From positions 590,747 through 654,746 of the forward strand of contig NZ_QBKZ01000015.1 in assembly GCF_003056725.1 (NCBI RefSeq): DNA of 64,000 nucleotides. Direction: 5' to 3'. The stretch's first letter is position 1. Each line of letters opens with the position of its first letter. Shown here piece by piece: positions 49,132-60,063 of this stretch. Source of the DNA: Mangrovicoccus ximenensis. Its GTDB lineage: Bacteria; Pseudomonadota; Alphaproteobacteria; Rhodobacterales; Rhodobacteraceae. The translations under genes and the position numbers were made by a program. Under the pieces are notes generated by a model. The model had not been told where the DNA came from, searched no databases, and was given only the letters and a program-made list of their open reading frames with translations.

Positions 49132-49475
49132 CCGCCACTCCGTTCCACGCCCGCTGCCGCAGCAGCCGTCCGGACTGCCGCGTCCGGATCGCCATCCCCG
49201 CCAAACTCCGCTCCGCAGGCGCCGCCAAGGGCCGGAGAGGACCCGGCCCCCTCAGGGCGCAGCGAAGCAATCACGCATTCATCAACAAATCTCGCAACTT
49301 CGTGCCGATTAACGCATTCAAGAGATTCAATGAAAAGAAAAAACACGCGGACGTTGCCGTTCCGGCGCAAAATTCCGGCGCGCCGCACAGTCGCGCAGCA
49401 GCATCCGACCAATGTCTAGAGCGCCCATGAAAGCATCTTCTTGGTGCCCGGCAGCCGGCGGTGCTAGAAACGGGC
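49132..49475. other. Divergent intergenic region before the FIST/kinase operon
   Basis: 344 bases between divergent genes. The 49270-49370 part is AT-richer than the surroundings (for example AATGAAAAGAAAAAAC at 49328-49343) and should contain both promoters. No clear operator, RNA or riboswitch structure was recognised. Confidence 0.4.
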
Positions 49476-50174
49476 ATGACCAGTCCTCAGCCTTCCTCCT
49501 CCGCGCCGAAGCTGCGCACCGCCCTGATCGTGGACGACCATCCGCTGTTCTGCGATGCGCTGACCATGACGCTGCGGCTCTGCACCTCGATCACCGATAT
49601 CCGCACCGCCGAACGGCTGTCGGCGGCGCTGGAGATGCTCGAAACCGGCGATCTGCCCGATGTGGTGGTGCTGGACCTGAACCTGCCGGACGTGCGCGGC
49701 CTCGACGGACTTGTGCGGATCTGCAAGGCGGCGAAGGACATCCCGGTGCTGATCGTGTCCTCGATGGCCGACAACCGGATGATCGCCTCGTCGCTGCGCG
49801 CCGGCGCCGCGGGCTTCGTGCCGAAGCACAGCCAGCGCGACGTGTTCCAGCGCGCCTTCGAGGCGCTGGCGAACGGCGAGCGCTTCACGCCGCCGGGCTA
49901 CGTGCCGATCGAGCCGGACCAGAGCGATGCGGGCGAAGCTCCGCTGGAGCGGCTGTCGCTCCTGACCAAGCAGCAGGCGCGCATCCTCGAGCTGATCTGC
50001 GAGGGCAAGCTGAACAAGCAGATCGCCTATGACCTGTCGATCGCAGAGACCACGGTGAAGGCCCATGTCACCGCGATCATGCGCAAGCTCGGCGTCCAGA
50101 GCCGCACCCAGGCGGTGCTGATTGCGCAATCGGCGCGCTTCGCCCATGTGCTGCACCAGGGAGAGCCGCAATAG
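49476..50174 (+). CDS. LuxR-family (NarL-type) response regulator
   Basis: A 232-residue two-domain regulator. The receiver domain (residues ~14-130) has the acidic pair VDDHP (Asp20/21), the phosphoacceptor in VVLDLNLPD (Asp67), and Lys in FVPKHS. The LuxR-type helix-turn-helix (LTKQQARILELICEGKLNKQIAYDLSIAETTVKAH) lies at ~165-205. First gene of an operon with a FIST sensor and a PAS histidine kinase; the kinase is its likely phosphodonor. Start ATG 49476. Confidence 0.92.
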   Translation: MTSPQPSSSAPKLRTALIVDDHPLFCDALTMTLRLCTSITDIRTAERLSAALEMLETGDLPDVVVLDLNLPDVRGLDGLVRICKAAKDIPVLIVSSMADNRMIASSLRAGAAGFVPKHSQRDVFQRAFEALANGERFTPPGYVPIEPDQSDAGEAPLERLSLLTKQQARILELICEGKLNKQIAYDLSIAETTVKAHVTAIMRKLGVQSRTQAVLIAQSARFAHVLHQGEPQ

Positions 50175-51349
50175 CCGCAGACACCGCAACCCTGGCAGGA
50201 AAGCTTGCCCGCGCGGCGCCGGTCCTTGCCTCGGCCAACACCCCCTGCGACGACCCGGACGCGCTGCGCACCCTGCGCGGCCGGCTGGGCCTGTCCGCGG
50301 GCGATTTCCTGGTGCTCTTCGCCTCGCCGCTGGCCGACGTGCCGCGGCTGGCCCGCGAGGCAGCCGAGGTCTTTCCCGGCATCACCGTGATCGGCTGCAC
50401 CACGGCGGGCGAGATCACCGGGGCGGGCTATGCCTCGCGCGAGATCGTCGCGATCGGCTTCCCGCGCAGCCTGTTCGTCTGCGACACGATCTTGGTGCGC
50501 AACCTGCGCGAGGTCGACAACCACGACCTGAGCTACCGCGTGCTGCGCGCCCGCGCCGAGCTGGAGCGCCGCGAGCCCGGCTGGCAGACCGAATTCGCCT
50601 TCACCCTGATCGACGGGCTGTCCCTCGCCGAGGACATGCTGATGGGCGCGCTGGCGATGACCATGGGGCCGGTGCCGATCTTCGGCGGCTCGGCCGGGGA
50701 CGATGTCGCCTTCACCCGCGCCTTCGTGCTGCACGAGGGCGAGCTGCTGACCGATGCGGCGGTGGTGACGCTGGTCAGGACCCGCTGCCGGGTCAAGGTC
50801 TTCACCCTCGACCATCTCAGCCCGACCGAGGCGCAGATGGTCGTCACCGGTGCCGATCCCGCCCGCCGCCTCGTCACCGAGATAAATGCGGAACCCGCGG
50901 GCCGCGAATATGCCCGCATCCTGCAGAAGGATCCGGCGCAGCTCGATTCCATGACCTTCGCCGCGCATCCGCTGCTGGTCCGGATCGGCGACACCCACCA
51001 TGTCCGCTCGATCCAGCGGGTGAACGAGGACGGCCACCTGGTGTTCCATTCCGCCATCGCCGAGGGCGTGGTTCTGACCCTCGCCCGGCCCGAGCCGATC
51101 GTCGCGCATCTGGAACGCGAACTGGGGCGGCTCGCCGAAGGCGGCGCGCCCGCCTCGATCCTCGGCTTCGACTGCATGCTGCGCCGGATCGAGGCCGAGC
51201 AGACCCAGGAAGTCGGCGCGCTTTCCCGCGTGCTGGCCCGCCACGGCGTGGTCGGCTTCAACACCTATGGCGAACAGTTCCACGCCACCCATGTCAACCA
51301 GACGCTGACCGGGGCGGCCATCTACCCGCCCGAGACGGAAGACCAATGA
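50171..51349 (+). CDS. FIST-domain sensory protein
   Basis: About 392 residues containing FIST_N (residues ~35-225, with GCTTAGEI near 78 and FGGSAGDDV near 174) and FIST_C (ILGFDCMLRRIEAEQ near 335, and GVVGFNTYGEQFHATHVNQTLT at the end). FIST proteins are signal-sensing modules thought to bind small ligands such as amino acids. No ATG, GTG or TTG lies in frame near the homology start; the plausible initiator is ATA at 50171, which overlaps the regulator stop and follows GGGAGAG by six bases. A sequencing error is also possible. The stop overlaps the kinase ATG. Probable ligand sensor for the following kinase. Confidence 0.85.
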   Translation: MAADTATLAGKLARAAPVLASANTPCDDPDALRTLRGRLGLSAGDFLVLFASPLADVPRLAREAAEVFPGITVIGCTTAGEITGAGYASREIVAIGFPRSLFVCDTILVRNLREVDNHDLSYRVLRARAELERREPGWQTEFAFTLIDGLSLAEDMLMGALAMTMGPVPIFGGSAGDDVAFTRAFVLHEGELLTDAAVVTLVRTRCRVKVFTLDHLSPTEAQMVVTGADPARRLVTEINAEPAGREYARILQKDPAQLDSMTFAAHPLLVRIGDTHHVRSIQRVNEDGHLVFHSAIAEGVVLTLARPEPIVAHLERELGRLAEGGAPASILGFDCMLRRIEAEQTQEVGALSRVLARHGVVGFNTYGEQFHATHVNQTLTGAAIYPPETEDQ

Positions 51350-53136
51350 GCCAATGGCTGATCGACCCCGCTGACAGCACCGAGCGCCAGCGCGACAAGC
51401 TCCTGAAGATCGCCGAAGTCCTGATGCGCCGCGTCGAGCAGGGATTTTCCGACCAGAATGCGGGCTATGCGCATTTCCAGCGCGCGGTGATGCTCGAGGA
51501 GCAGGTCCGCAACCGCACCCGCGACCTGGAACGCACGCTCGACCTGCTGAACCAGGCCAATGCCCAGCTGACCGACGCCACGATCCGCGCCCAGAAGGAC
51601 CGCGCCAACCTGTCGAACGCCATCGAGGCGATCCAGGAGGGGTTCGCGCTCTTCGATGCCGAGGAACGGCTGGTGATGTGGAATTCGCGCTTCTGCCAGC
51701 ACCTGCCCGACATCCAGGGCCGGATGGAGCCGGGGCTGCAGTTCAACGCCTATGTCGACATGGTCAGCGAAAGCCGCCACCTGGTGCTGCCGCCGGACGT
51801 CACGGTGCGCGAATGGCGCGACCAGCGCAAGGACAAGCACCGCGAGGATTACGTCGTCTTCAACGTCCGCCTGATCTGGGACCGCTGGCTGCAGGTCAGC
51901 GAGCAGCGCACGCCCGACGGCTTCACGGTGATGATCCATACCGACATCACCGACATCATCCGGCTGGAGCGCCGCGAGCGCGAACGGATGCTCGACGATC
52001 AGGCGCGGCTGATCCGGGCGACGCTGGACCATGTCAACCAGGGCGTCTGCATCTTCGACGCCGACCACCACCTGATCGGCTGGAACCAGCGGCTGAGTTC
52101 GCTCCTGGCGATCCCGGCCGGACGGCTGTCGGTCGGCGCGCGCTTCGGGCGGCTGCTCGACATGATCGGCGAGCGGGTGCAGTTCGCCGGCGCGGCCAAT
52201 GCCGACACGCTGCGCGACTGGGTGGCCCGCGACACCGAGCGCCCCGCCCTCTCCTTCGAGATCCAGCGCGGCCAGCGGATCATCCTCGACGTCTTCGCCG
52301 AGGAGACCCCCGACCGCGGCTTCGTGATCAGCTTCACCGACGTGACCTCGGAACGCGAGGCGATCCGCGCCATGGTGCAGGCCAACGAGACGCTGGAGCA
52401 GCGCGTGGCCGAGCGGACGCTCGACCTGGAACACGCGCTCGCCGATGCCGAGCGCGCCAATTCCTCGAAATCCCGCTTCGTCGCCGCGGCGAGCCATGAC
52501 CTGCTGCAGCCCTTGTCGGCGGCCAAGCTGTTCCTCAGCTCGCTGGAGGAAGGCGGCGCCACGCCGGCCCAGCAGCGCGAGACCCTGCAGCGGACCCGCA
52601 ACGCGCTGGTCAGCGTCGAGACCATCCTGGCCTCGCTGCTCGACATCTCGCGGCTCGACGCCGGGCTTGCGGCGGTCGATCCGGCGCCGGTGCCGCTCGG
52701 GCTGGTGCTCGGCACGCTGGCCGACGAGTTCGAGCCGATGGCCCGCGCCAAGGGGCTGGATCTGACCATCGTGCCCTGCACGGCGACGGTGACCTCGGAC
52801 CAGATCTACCTGCGCCGCATCCTGCAGAACCTGATCGCCAACGCGGTGCGCTACACGCCGAAGGGCCGCATCCTGGTCGGCGCCCGCCGCGCGGGCGACG
52901 CGGTCCGGGTCGAGGTCTGGGATACCGGCGTCGGCATCGCGCCCGAGGACCAGCAATCGGTCTTCGGCGAATTCCACCGCGGCAGCGAGGCCGCGGAGCT
53001 GTCCGAAGGCGTCGGGCTCGGCCTCGCCATCGTCGAGCGCGCCTGCGCGCTTCTGGGCCATACCGTGGCGCTCAGTTCGGAACCGGGCCGCGGCAGCGTG
53101 TTTTCCGTGACCTTCGCCAGCGGCGCCCCGCCATAG
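51346..53136 (+). CDS. PAS-domain sensor histidine kinase
   Basis: About 596 residues, cytosolic (no transmembrane segment). Order: N-terminal coiled coil (~50-95), PAS (~95-215; AIEAIQEGFALFDAEERLVMWN), second PAS (~230-340; DHVNQGVCIFDADHHLIGWN), coiled coil (~350-380), HisKA with phosphoacceptor His384 in AAASHDLLQPL, and ATPase boxes DTGVGIAPED and GVGLGLAIVERAC. ATG 51346 overlaps the FIST stop. It follows the NarL-type regulator and FIST gene in one tight operon, suggesting FIST-ligand input and LuxR-type output. The last few residues after VFSVTF come from the antisense of an aminotransferase, so the native end is probably replaced near 53110. Confidence 0.9.
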   Translation: MSQWLIDPADSTERQRDKLLKIAEVLMRRVEQGFSDQNAGYAHFQRAVMLEEQVRNRTRDLERTLDLLNQANAQLTDATIRAQKDRANLSNAIEAIQEGFALFDAEERLVMWNSRFCQHLPDIQGRMEPGLQFNAYVDMVSESRHLVLPPDVTVREWRDQRKDKHREDYVVFNVRLIWDRWLQVSEQRTPDGFTVMIHTDITDIIRLERRERERMLDDQARLIRATLDHVNQGVCIFDADHHLIGWNQRLSSLLAIPAGRLSVGARFGRLLDMIGERVQFAGAANADTLRDWVARDTERPALSFEIQRGQRIILDVFAEETPDRGFVISFTDVTSEREAIRAMVQANETLEQRVAERTLDLEHALADAERANSSKSRFVAAASHDLLQPLSAAKLFLSSLEEGGATPAQQRETLQRTRNALVSVETILASLLDISRLDAGLAAVDPAPVPLGLVLGTLADEFEPMARAKGLDLTIVPCTATVTSDQIYLRRILQNLIANAVRYTPKGRILVGARRAGDAVRVEVWDTGVGIAPEDQQSVFGEFHRGSEAAELSEGVGLGLAIVERACALLGHTVALSSEPGRGSVFSVTFASGAPP

Positions 53137-53945
53137 GCGCGCAGCTGGCGGATGCGGCGGATGTTTTCCGGCCCGGAGGTCACGCAGCCCGAGCGCAGCC
53201 CCGGCAGGTTCGAGCGCTTGGACAGCGAATGGACCGCCAGGACACGTTCCGGATCGGCGCCCGTCGCGGCGGCCGCGGCAAGGATGCCGGGCGGCGGCGC
53301 GCCGCGGTAGATCTCGGAATAGCATTCATCGGCGACGATCTTGAAATCGTGCTTCTCGGCCAGCGCCAGGAGCCCGCGCCAGTAATCCTCGCCCGCCACC
53401 GCGCCCTGCGGGTTCGAGGGCGAACAGATGTAGCACAGCGTCACCCGGTCGAGCACGTCCGCAGGCAGCGCCGCATAATCGGGCAGATGGCCGGTCTCGC
53501 GGGTCGCCGGGATCATCATCGGCTCGGCCCCGACCGAAATCGCCGCCACGGCATAGGCCTGGTAGAACGGGTTCGGCATCAGGAAGACCGGCTTCTGCCC
53601 GTTCTTCGCCTCCGGCGCGATCGCCATGGCGATGTTGTAGAGACCCTCGCGGCTTCCGTTCAGCGCCATGATCTGGGTCGCGCCGTCAACGGCCACGCCG
53701 TAGCGCCGCTCCACCCAGTCCGCGATCGCCGACAGGAGCGCGGGCGAGCCGTCATTGGCCGGATAGTTGCCGAAGCCCGCGGCATTTTCCGCGATGATCG
53801 CGCTCACCCAGTCCGGGAATGCATGTTTCGGCTCGCCGATCGACATCGACAAGGGCGCCCCGCCGGGCTGGTGATGGTCGAGAAGAGCCCGCAGACGCGG
53901 AAAAGCGTAAGCGGGCAGATCGGAGAACCGGTCTGGATACTGCAT
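53112..53945 (-). pseudogene. Class I/II PLP aminotransferase, C-truncated
   Basis: From ATG 53945, about 278 residues of a fold-type I aminotransferase, probably DapC/aspartate-type. Seen are SMSIGEPKHAFPDWV near residue 33, substrate/PLP segments NGSREGLYN near 94, CYICSPSNPQGAV near 170 (the conserved Asn), DECYSEIY near 205 and the PLP-lysine in VHSLSKRSNLPGLRSG near 245. After RQLRAYGGAPL it turns into the antisense of the kinase, losing the C-terminal ~110 residues. Confidence 0.85.
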
Positions 53946-54122
53946 CTTTGCCTCAGCTTTCCGGGATCTGGCGTCCCGGTATCTGGCAGGGACGATACCG
54001 GAAGCCCCCCCTTGCGTCCAGCCCGCGACCGACCGCGGACCGGGCTTCGCGCAAGATTTCGGCATGAAGGCGAATGGTTAACCCAGACTGACGAAAGGTC
54101 AAGCCAGTTGCGGAAAACCGCG

Positions 54123-54480
54123 TCAGCCGAGCGCCGCCTCCGCCGCCTGGCCAAGCCTGAGCAGCCGCTCCTCGCGTCCGGGAGCTGCCATCAGCATCAG
54201 CCCGCAGCAATCGGTGCCGGTCGGCAGCGTCAGCGCGCAGAGCCCCATCAGGTTGCCGATCCGGGTGTTGCGCAGCGCCAGCAGGTTCTCGGTACGGAAA
54301 TAATCGGCATCGCTTTCCAGCCGCGCGGCATCCGGCGGCAGGATCGGCGCCGTCGGCAGCAGCACCGCGTCGAAGCCTGCGGTCGCCTCCAGATAGGCGG
54401 CGCGCAGCCGGTCGAGCGCCTGCCAGCCCGCGACGAAGGCCTCCGCCGTCACGCCCCTGTGCCGCGGATCAGCCGCTTCC
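54123..54480 (-). pseudogene. Amidase signature enzyme, C-terminal fragment
   Basis: About 118 residues ending at 54123: VTAEAFVAGWQALDRLRAAYLEATAGFDAVLLPTAPILPP, then TRIGNLMGLCALTLPTGTD. This is the C-terminal third of the amidase-signature family (GatA or indoleacetamide hydrolase-like). The Ser-cisSer-Lys catalytic region is absent. The upstream edge near 54480 is another junction. Confidence 0.75.
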
Positions 54481-55674
54481 CGGCGCGGGACGGCGCTCTT
54501 TGCCTGCGCAGTGCCGCTGCCGCGGAGGCCGCGCCTGCGCCTTGTCCCATGCGCGGGCAGGCATCCCCTGAAACAGCTGACGCACGCCAGCTTCCTGCCC
54601 GAGATCGCTGAACGGAAGCGCTGAACGGGCGCCCGGTTCAATCGCTGGATCAACCGGGCGCCCCGCCGCTTCGGCACCGCCCCAATGGTCTGCTGGTGCG
54701 GGGACAGTCCGGATGACTGCCGACCGAGCCATGGACGATGTGTCGGACCCGGTCGCATGGCGCCGGGAGTCCGCTCAATGCTGCCCGCCCCTCCAGAGCC
54801 GCCCGCTCCAGGTCCGGCAGCCCCTCGGCTCCGATCCGCGCGCGGGACCGGTCGGTCCGAAACAAGGCTGCCACGAAGAGCGGTTTGACCGTTTTCATGC
54901 CCGCTCACCGGACCGGCCCGATCTCCCCGCGATGGCGGAGCTTCCCGGCGGGGCATCCGAGCGACAGGCGCATTTCAACCCCCTCGGGAAGGGGCAGTGA
55001 CCTCCATGCCGGACCGGCGATGAGGCGGGCAGCCTCTTCGGAGGGCCCTTGCGCCGGGACAATCCGGACAGGATCGGGAGGCCCGGCTGGCGACGGACGC
55101 AGGGAGCGGGACCGATCCCCGCGGGCGGGGCAACACGGCCGGAGCAGTGCTCCGGAAATGCGGGAGAAGCAGAAGCGGGCATGATGGCGATCGGAGAAAT
55201 CGGCATTGGGGGCATCCGCACTCACGATGAGCTTCGGACCGGCCCGGTCTCCTGATCCTGCCCCCATGTCGGCCCAAGGAGACCAAACCAGCGGAAAGGC
55301 CAGCCATATGGACGCCTCCGGCCGGATCCTGCCGGCAGAGGCGGGAGCCGTCCGAGACCGGGGCTGCCCGGACATGATGCCCACGTCTGCCGCAGGCCAA
55401 GTTCGGCCGGGCATGCGGTGCATGGCCGACGGCGCTGCCGTCCGTCCCGCGGCCGGCTTCCCTGCAGAACATGCCGATTTTCGCCAGTCCCAGGCCGAAG
55501 ATCGGCAAAGCGTCCGGTCCAGGTCGCCAGCGCGCTCCCGGTTTCGGCGCGGGAATGGCGGCCACCCGGCCCCGGCCTCCGGATCCGAGCCTGCCCGGCA
55601 GCTCCTGTCCGGGCCGCAGAGCCTGCCAGCCGGGACATCCGTGCTCCTCGCAGCTGCCGCCGTCCTTCGGCGCC
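54481..55674. other. Gene-poor block without recognisable coding sequence
   Basis: About 1.2 kb in which all open frames are short or arginine/proline-rich shadows. I recognise no protein family on either strand. It contains one strong hairpin (54627-54663). The composition suggests degenerate or intergenic DNA, possibly remnants of mobile elements, but that cannot be shown here. Confidence 0.4.
54627..54663. repeat. Long perfect inverted repeat
   Basis: GGGCGCCCGGTT and AACCGGGCGCCC form a perfect 12-bp stem around a 13-base loop. Could be a terminator, a REP-like unit or the foot of a lost element; no T-run on either side. Confidence 0.55.
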
Positions 55675-56226
55675 CGCGGCCTGCCGCTGCCCGCGCCCAA
55701 TCTCGAGGGGCTGGGCTGGGAGCTGCCGACCATCGCCGCGCTGCTGGTCGCCGGGGCCGCCGTCGCCGTCTTCACCGGCTCGCGCATGACCGCGATTGCC
55801 GGGCTCGGCGTGACCGGCATCGCCATGTCGCTGATCTTCCTGGTGTTCAGCGCGCCTGACGTGGCGATCACCCAGCTTCTGGTCGAGACGCTCGTCGTGG
55901 TCATGGTGGCGCTTGCCATGCTGCGCCTGCCGGAGCTGGGGCATCTGGGCTTCCATGCCGGGCGCGCCGTGATCGCCCTGGCGCTGGGGGGCGCAGTGAC
56001 GCTGATCCTGCTCGGCGTGCTGTCGCAGCCCTTCGATCCGCGGCTGACCGCGTATTTCAACGCCGCGAGCTATCCGGAGGCGCATGGCCGCAACATCGTC
56101 AATGTCATCCTGGTGGATTTCCGTGCCATCGACACTTTCGGCGAAATCGCCGTGGTGACCATCGCGGCGCTGTCGGCCTTCGCCCTGCTGCGCGCGGGCC
56201 GGACCGGGAAAGGAGAGGACAGGTGA
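55675..56226 (+). pseudogene. mrpA: Mrp/Mnh Na+/H+ antiporter subunit A, C-terminal fragment
   Basis: About 180 residues of the MrpA C-terminal region: several hydrophobic helices with [36 protein letters not shown] (the MrpB-like MbhD segment) and [32 protein letters not shown] at the end, which is diagnostic. The large NuoL-like N-terminal part is missing upstream of ~55675. The stop overlaps the mrpB start. Confidence 0.82.
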
Positions 56227-56636
56227 ATTCGATCATCCTCAAGGCCGGGTCGCGCTATCTCGTGGGGCTGCTTCTGGTGTTTTCCGTCTACATGCTGCTG
56301 CGCGGCCACAACGAGCCCGGAGGCGGCTTCATCGGCGGGCTCTGCGGCGCGACCGGCTTCATTCTCTACGGCATTGCCTTCGGCACGGCGGATGCGCGCG
56401 CCGCGCTCAGGCTGAAGCCCCAGACCATCGCCATTGCCGGGCTCGGCCTCGCGCTCCTTGCCGGGCTCGGCGCCGGGCTGGCGGGCGAGGCCTTCCTGAC
56501 CGGGCTCTGGCTCTTCGTCGGCGGCGCCGAGGACGGGCTGCCGCTCTCCAGCGTGCTGGTCTTCGACATCGGCGTCTATCTCGTGGTCTTCGGCGCCATC
56601 CTGACCATGGTCTTCGAACTCGAGGAGGCCCTCTGA
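56223..56636 (+). CDS. mrpB: Mrp/Mnh antiporter subunit B
   Basis: A 137-residue four-helix membrane protein: [37 protein letters not shown] is the conserved MrpB core. Part of the multi-subunit cation/proton antiporter in the inner membrane. Its start at 56223 overlaps mrpA by 4 bases, and its stop overlaps mrpC by one. Confidence 0.9.
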   Translation: MNSIILKAGSRYLVGLLLVFSVYMLLRGHNEPGGGFIGGLCGATGFILYGIAFGTADARAALRLKPQTIAIAGLGLALLAGLGAGLAGEAFLTGLWLFVGGAEDGLPLSSVLVFDIGVYLVVFGAILTMVFELEEAL

Positions 56637-56995
56637 TGGAAACCCTTTTCGCGGTCTGCACCGGGCTTCTCGCGGCGATGTCCGCCTATCTGATGATGAG
56701 CGGCCAGCTGATGCGCTTCATCCTCGGCCTGCTGATCCTGTCGAACGCGGCCAATCTGGCGATCTTCGTCTCGGGGCGGCTGACGCTGGGCGCACCGCCG
56801 CTGATCGCCCCGGACGCCTATGCGCCGCCCGAGGGCGTGGCCAATGCGCTGCCGCAGGCGCTGGTGCTGACCGCCATCGTGATCGGCTTCGGCCTCTTCG
56901 CCTTCGCCATCGTGCTGGCGCTGCGCGCCTGGAGCACGCTGGGCACGCTCGACGGCGACCGGATGCGGGTCGCCGAACCCGAGACGCAGGCGGCC
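56636..56995 (+). CDS. mrpC: Mrp/Mnh antiporter subunit C, last residues replaced
   Basis: About 118 residues of the NuoK-like MrpC: LFAVCTGLLAAMSAYLMMSGQLMRFILGLLILSNAANLAIF followed by DALPQALVLTAIVIGFG-like sequence (here ANALPQALVLTAIVIGFGLFAFAIVLALR). The family core is complete, but the frame runs on past AEPE into the antisense of a GntR gene, so the natural stop and perhaps a few tail residues are lost. The next gene would be mrpD, absent here. Confidence 0.85.
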
Positions 56996-57133
56996 GCCCG
57001 CGGGCAGGCGTCCCGCGGCGATCTCGCGGGCCAGCGTCTCCGCGATCTGCAGGTAGAGCGGCAGCGCCGCCCCGGTTCCGCCCTGCGCCTCCGCCACTCC
57101 CGGACCTCCGCCGCTGCCGAATTGATGCACCAT
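56996..57133 (-). pseudogene. GntR-family regulator, N-terminal fragment
   Basis: From ATG 57133: after a glycine-rich start, LPLYLQIAETLAREIAAGRLPAGGRL is the beginning of the GntR winged-helix domain. The rest is lost at the junction near 56995. Divergent from the flavin monooxygenase gene 56 bases away, so it probably regulated it. Confidence 0.7.
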
Positions 57134-57189
57134 TGATCTACATCATCGCCGCTGCTACGCAAGCACCCGACGCCACCGGGGAGGAAACG

Positions 57190-58020
<831 letters not shown>

Positions 58021-58922
58021 CGCTTGCGGGCGGGGGCGAAGAGCGCGGCAGCGGCCAGCAGCATGCCTGAGACCGTGGCGATCATGCCCGCCGCGCTGAC
58101 CGCATCGGTCCCGCCCAGCCAGAGCGGCCCGTAGCCCGCCAGCACATAGCCCAGCACGGCAGACAGGACCGCGAAGACCACCGACCAGGCAACCTGCAGC
58201 TCGAGCCGGTCGGTCATCAGCCGCGCCGCGCCGGGCGGACAGATGAACATGGCGATCACGATGATCGAGCCGACCGCGTCGAAGGCGGCGACCGCAGCCA
58301 GCGCCGAGAGCACCACCAGCCCCAGCCCGACCGCGCGCACCGGCACGCCGACTTCGGCGGCAAAACCCTCGTCGAAGGTCGCGATCTTCAGCGGCCGCCA
58401 GAAGATGCGGATCGCCGCCGCGATCAGCAGGGTGACCACGGCCAGCCGCCCCAGCTCGGGCGGCAGCCCGGCCAGCGCCGCCGGATCGAGCAGCGAGTGC
58501 CAGCCCATGCCGTCGAGCCAGATCAGCGACTCGAGATTGCCCATCAGCGCATGCTCCACGTCGAGATGGACCTGCGAGGTGTCGGTCCGTTCCAGCACCA
58601 GCACGCCGAGCGCGAACATAGTGGTGAAGGTGACGCCCATCGCCGCGCCGGGCTCGATCCGGCCGAGACGGCGGATCGCCTCGATCGTCGCCACCGCCGC
58701 CAGCGCCGCCACCCCGGCGCCCAGCATCATCGGCAGGGTCGCGACCTGCCCGGTGACGAGAAAGGCCAGCACGATGCCCGGCAGCACGACATGGCTGATC
58801 GCATCGCCGATCAGCGCCTGGCGCCTGAGCAGCAGGAAATTTCCGGGCAGCGCGCAGGCGATCGCGGCGAGGCTGCCGATCACGATCGGCGCCAGGCTCA
58901 GCATGACGAATTCGCCGCCCAT
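58021..58922 (-). CDS. Mn/Fe/Zn ABC transporter permease, SitD/ZnuB-like
   Basis: About 300 residues with eight hydrophobic segments and the family regions GNFLLLRRQALIGDAISHVVLPGIVLAF near residue 27, GVTFTTMFALGVLVLERT near 95 and FDAVGSIIVIAMFICPPGAARLM near 215. Start ATG 58922 overlaps the upstream permease stop (TGATG). Metal-chelate importer of the TroCD/SitCD class. The end near 58021 merges with the antisense monooxygenase; few residues, if any, are lost. Confidence 0.85.
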
Positions 58923-59095
58923 CAGGCCACTCCCTTCGGTCCGCCGATCCGCGCGTCCAGATCGGCGATCTGGTCGGGGGTCAGCATGGTCTCGATCCCG
59001 GTCAGCCCGTCGTAGCGCTGCGACACCGCCTCATGGGCCGGCATGGCACGCGCCTCGGCCCAGCGGCGCTCGTCGCGCAGCGCCTTGGCCGGGGG
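58922..59095 (-). pseudogene. Metal ABC transporter permease SitC-like, C-terminal tail
   Basis: About 57 residues: ALRDERRWAEARAMPAHEAVSQRYDGLTGIETMLTPDQI then GGPKGVA and a stop overlapping the SitD-like start. Long forms of SitC-type permeases carry such an extra cytosolic tail. The permease domain is missing beyond ~59095. Confidence 0.6.
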
Positions 59096-60058
59096 CCGGG
59101 ATGCCGAGGAGCCCGGCCAGGCGGGAGATGCCGGGGCGGAAGTCATACTGGCTGCGGACGGTTTCTGCCGCGCGGGTGCCGAGTTCGCGGCGCAGGCCGG
59201 GGTCGCGGATCAGCCGCGCGATGGCCGCCGACATGGCCTCGGAGTCCTCCGGCGGCACCAGCAGTCCGTTGCCGCCGTCGTCGATGAATTCGGGGATCGC
59301 CGTGAAGCGGGTCGCGACGCAGGCCATGCCCTGGCTTGCCGCTTCGACGAGCACGTTCGGCAGACCGTCGCGGTCGCCGTCCGAATGCGCGCGGCTGCCC
59401 ATCACGAAAATGTCGGAGCGGCGGTAGAGCGCCAGGATGGCGGTCTGGTCAAGCGGGCCGAGCCAGCGAACGCGGTCACCGAGGCCAAGCCGCGCGGCAT
59501 GCTTCTTCAGCCGGTCGAGACCGGCGCCGCCGCCGGCATGCTCGAAGGTCCAGTCCAGTTCCGGCGGGAGCTGTGCCAGCGCCGACAGGATCGTGTCGAA
59601 GCCCTTCTTCGGCACGGCGCGGCCGATGGCGAGGATCCGCACCGGACCGCCGCCGTCGCGCACGGCCGGGGCGGCGGGCGGGAAGCGCTCGAGGTCGAGC
59701 CCGTGATAGAGCAGATGGACGGCCGCGCCGGGGGCAAGCGCGGCCAGATGGTCCCGCCCCGAGCGCGTGCAGGTCACCGTCCAGCGGGCATCGCCGAGCT
59801 TCTCGCGCAGGTCCCAGTCCGGCGAGGTCCAGATGTCCTTGGCATGGGCCGAGATCGACAGCGGCAGGCCGCGGATCATCGCGGCGTAGCGCGCCACCGA
59901 GGTCGGGGTATGGGCGAAATGGGAATAGATCCACTCGGCGCTCTCCGGCACCTCCGCCGCCAGCACCAGCGCCTGGCCGAAGCACCGGACCCGCGTGGCC
60001 GTGCGGTCGCGGCGCAGGTCGCGCAGGAACTGGCCGAGCGCGCGCGCTGCCCGGAAGC
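59096..60058 (-). pseudogene. GT4-type glycosyltransferase, N- and C-truncated
   Basis: About 320 residues of a GT-B glycosyltransferase: IYSHFAHTPTSVARYAAMIRGLPLSISAHAKDIW, donor-domain start GPVRILAIGRAVPKKGFDTIL, and the E-x7-E region GLPNVLVEAASQGMACVAT. The N-terminal acceptor domain is missing its first ~60-100 residues: coding sequence begins directly after the next gene's stop at 60064, with no start codon. The C-terminus is cut near 59095. Likely role is transfer of a sugar in polysaccharide or glycolipid synthesis. Confidence 0.8.
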
Positions 60059-60063
60059 CGGGC

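Noticed and set aside
50122..51345. Kinase frame extended upstream to 50122
   Set aside because: This part is out of frame with the FIST protein, which has clear domain motifs; the kinase start at 51346 has the ATGA overlap expected of an operon.
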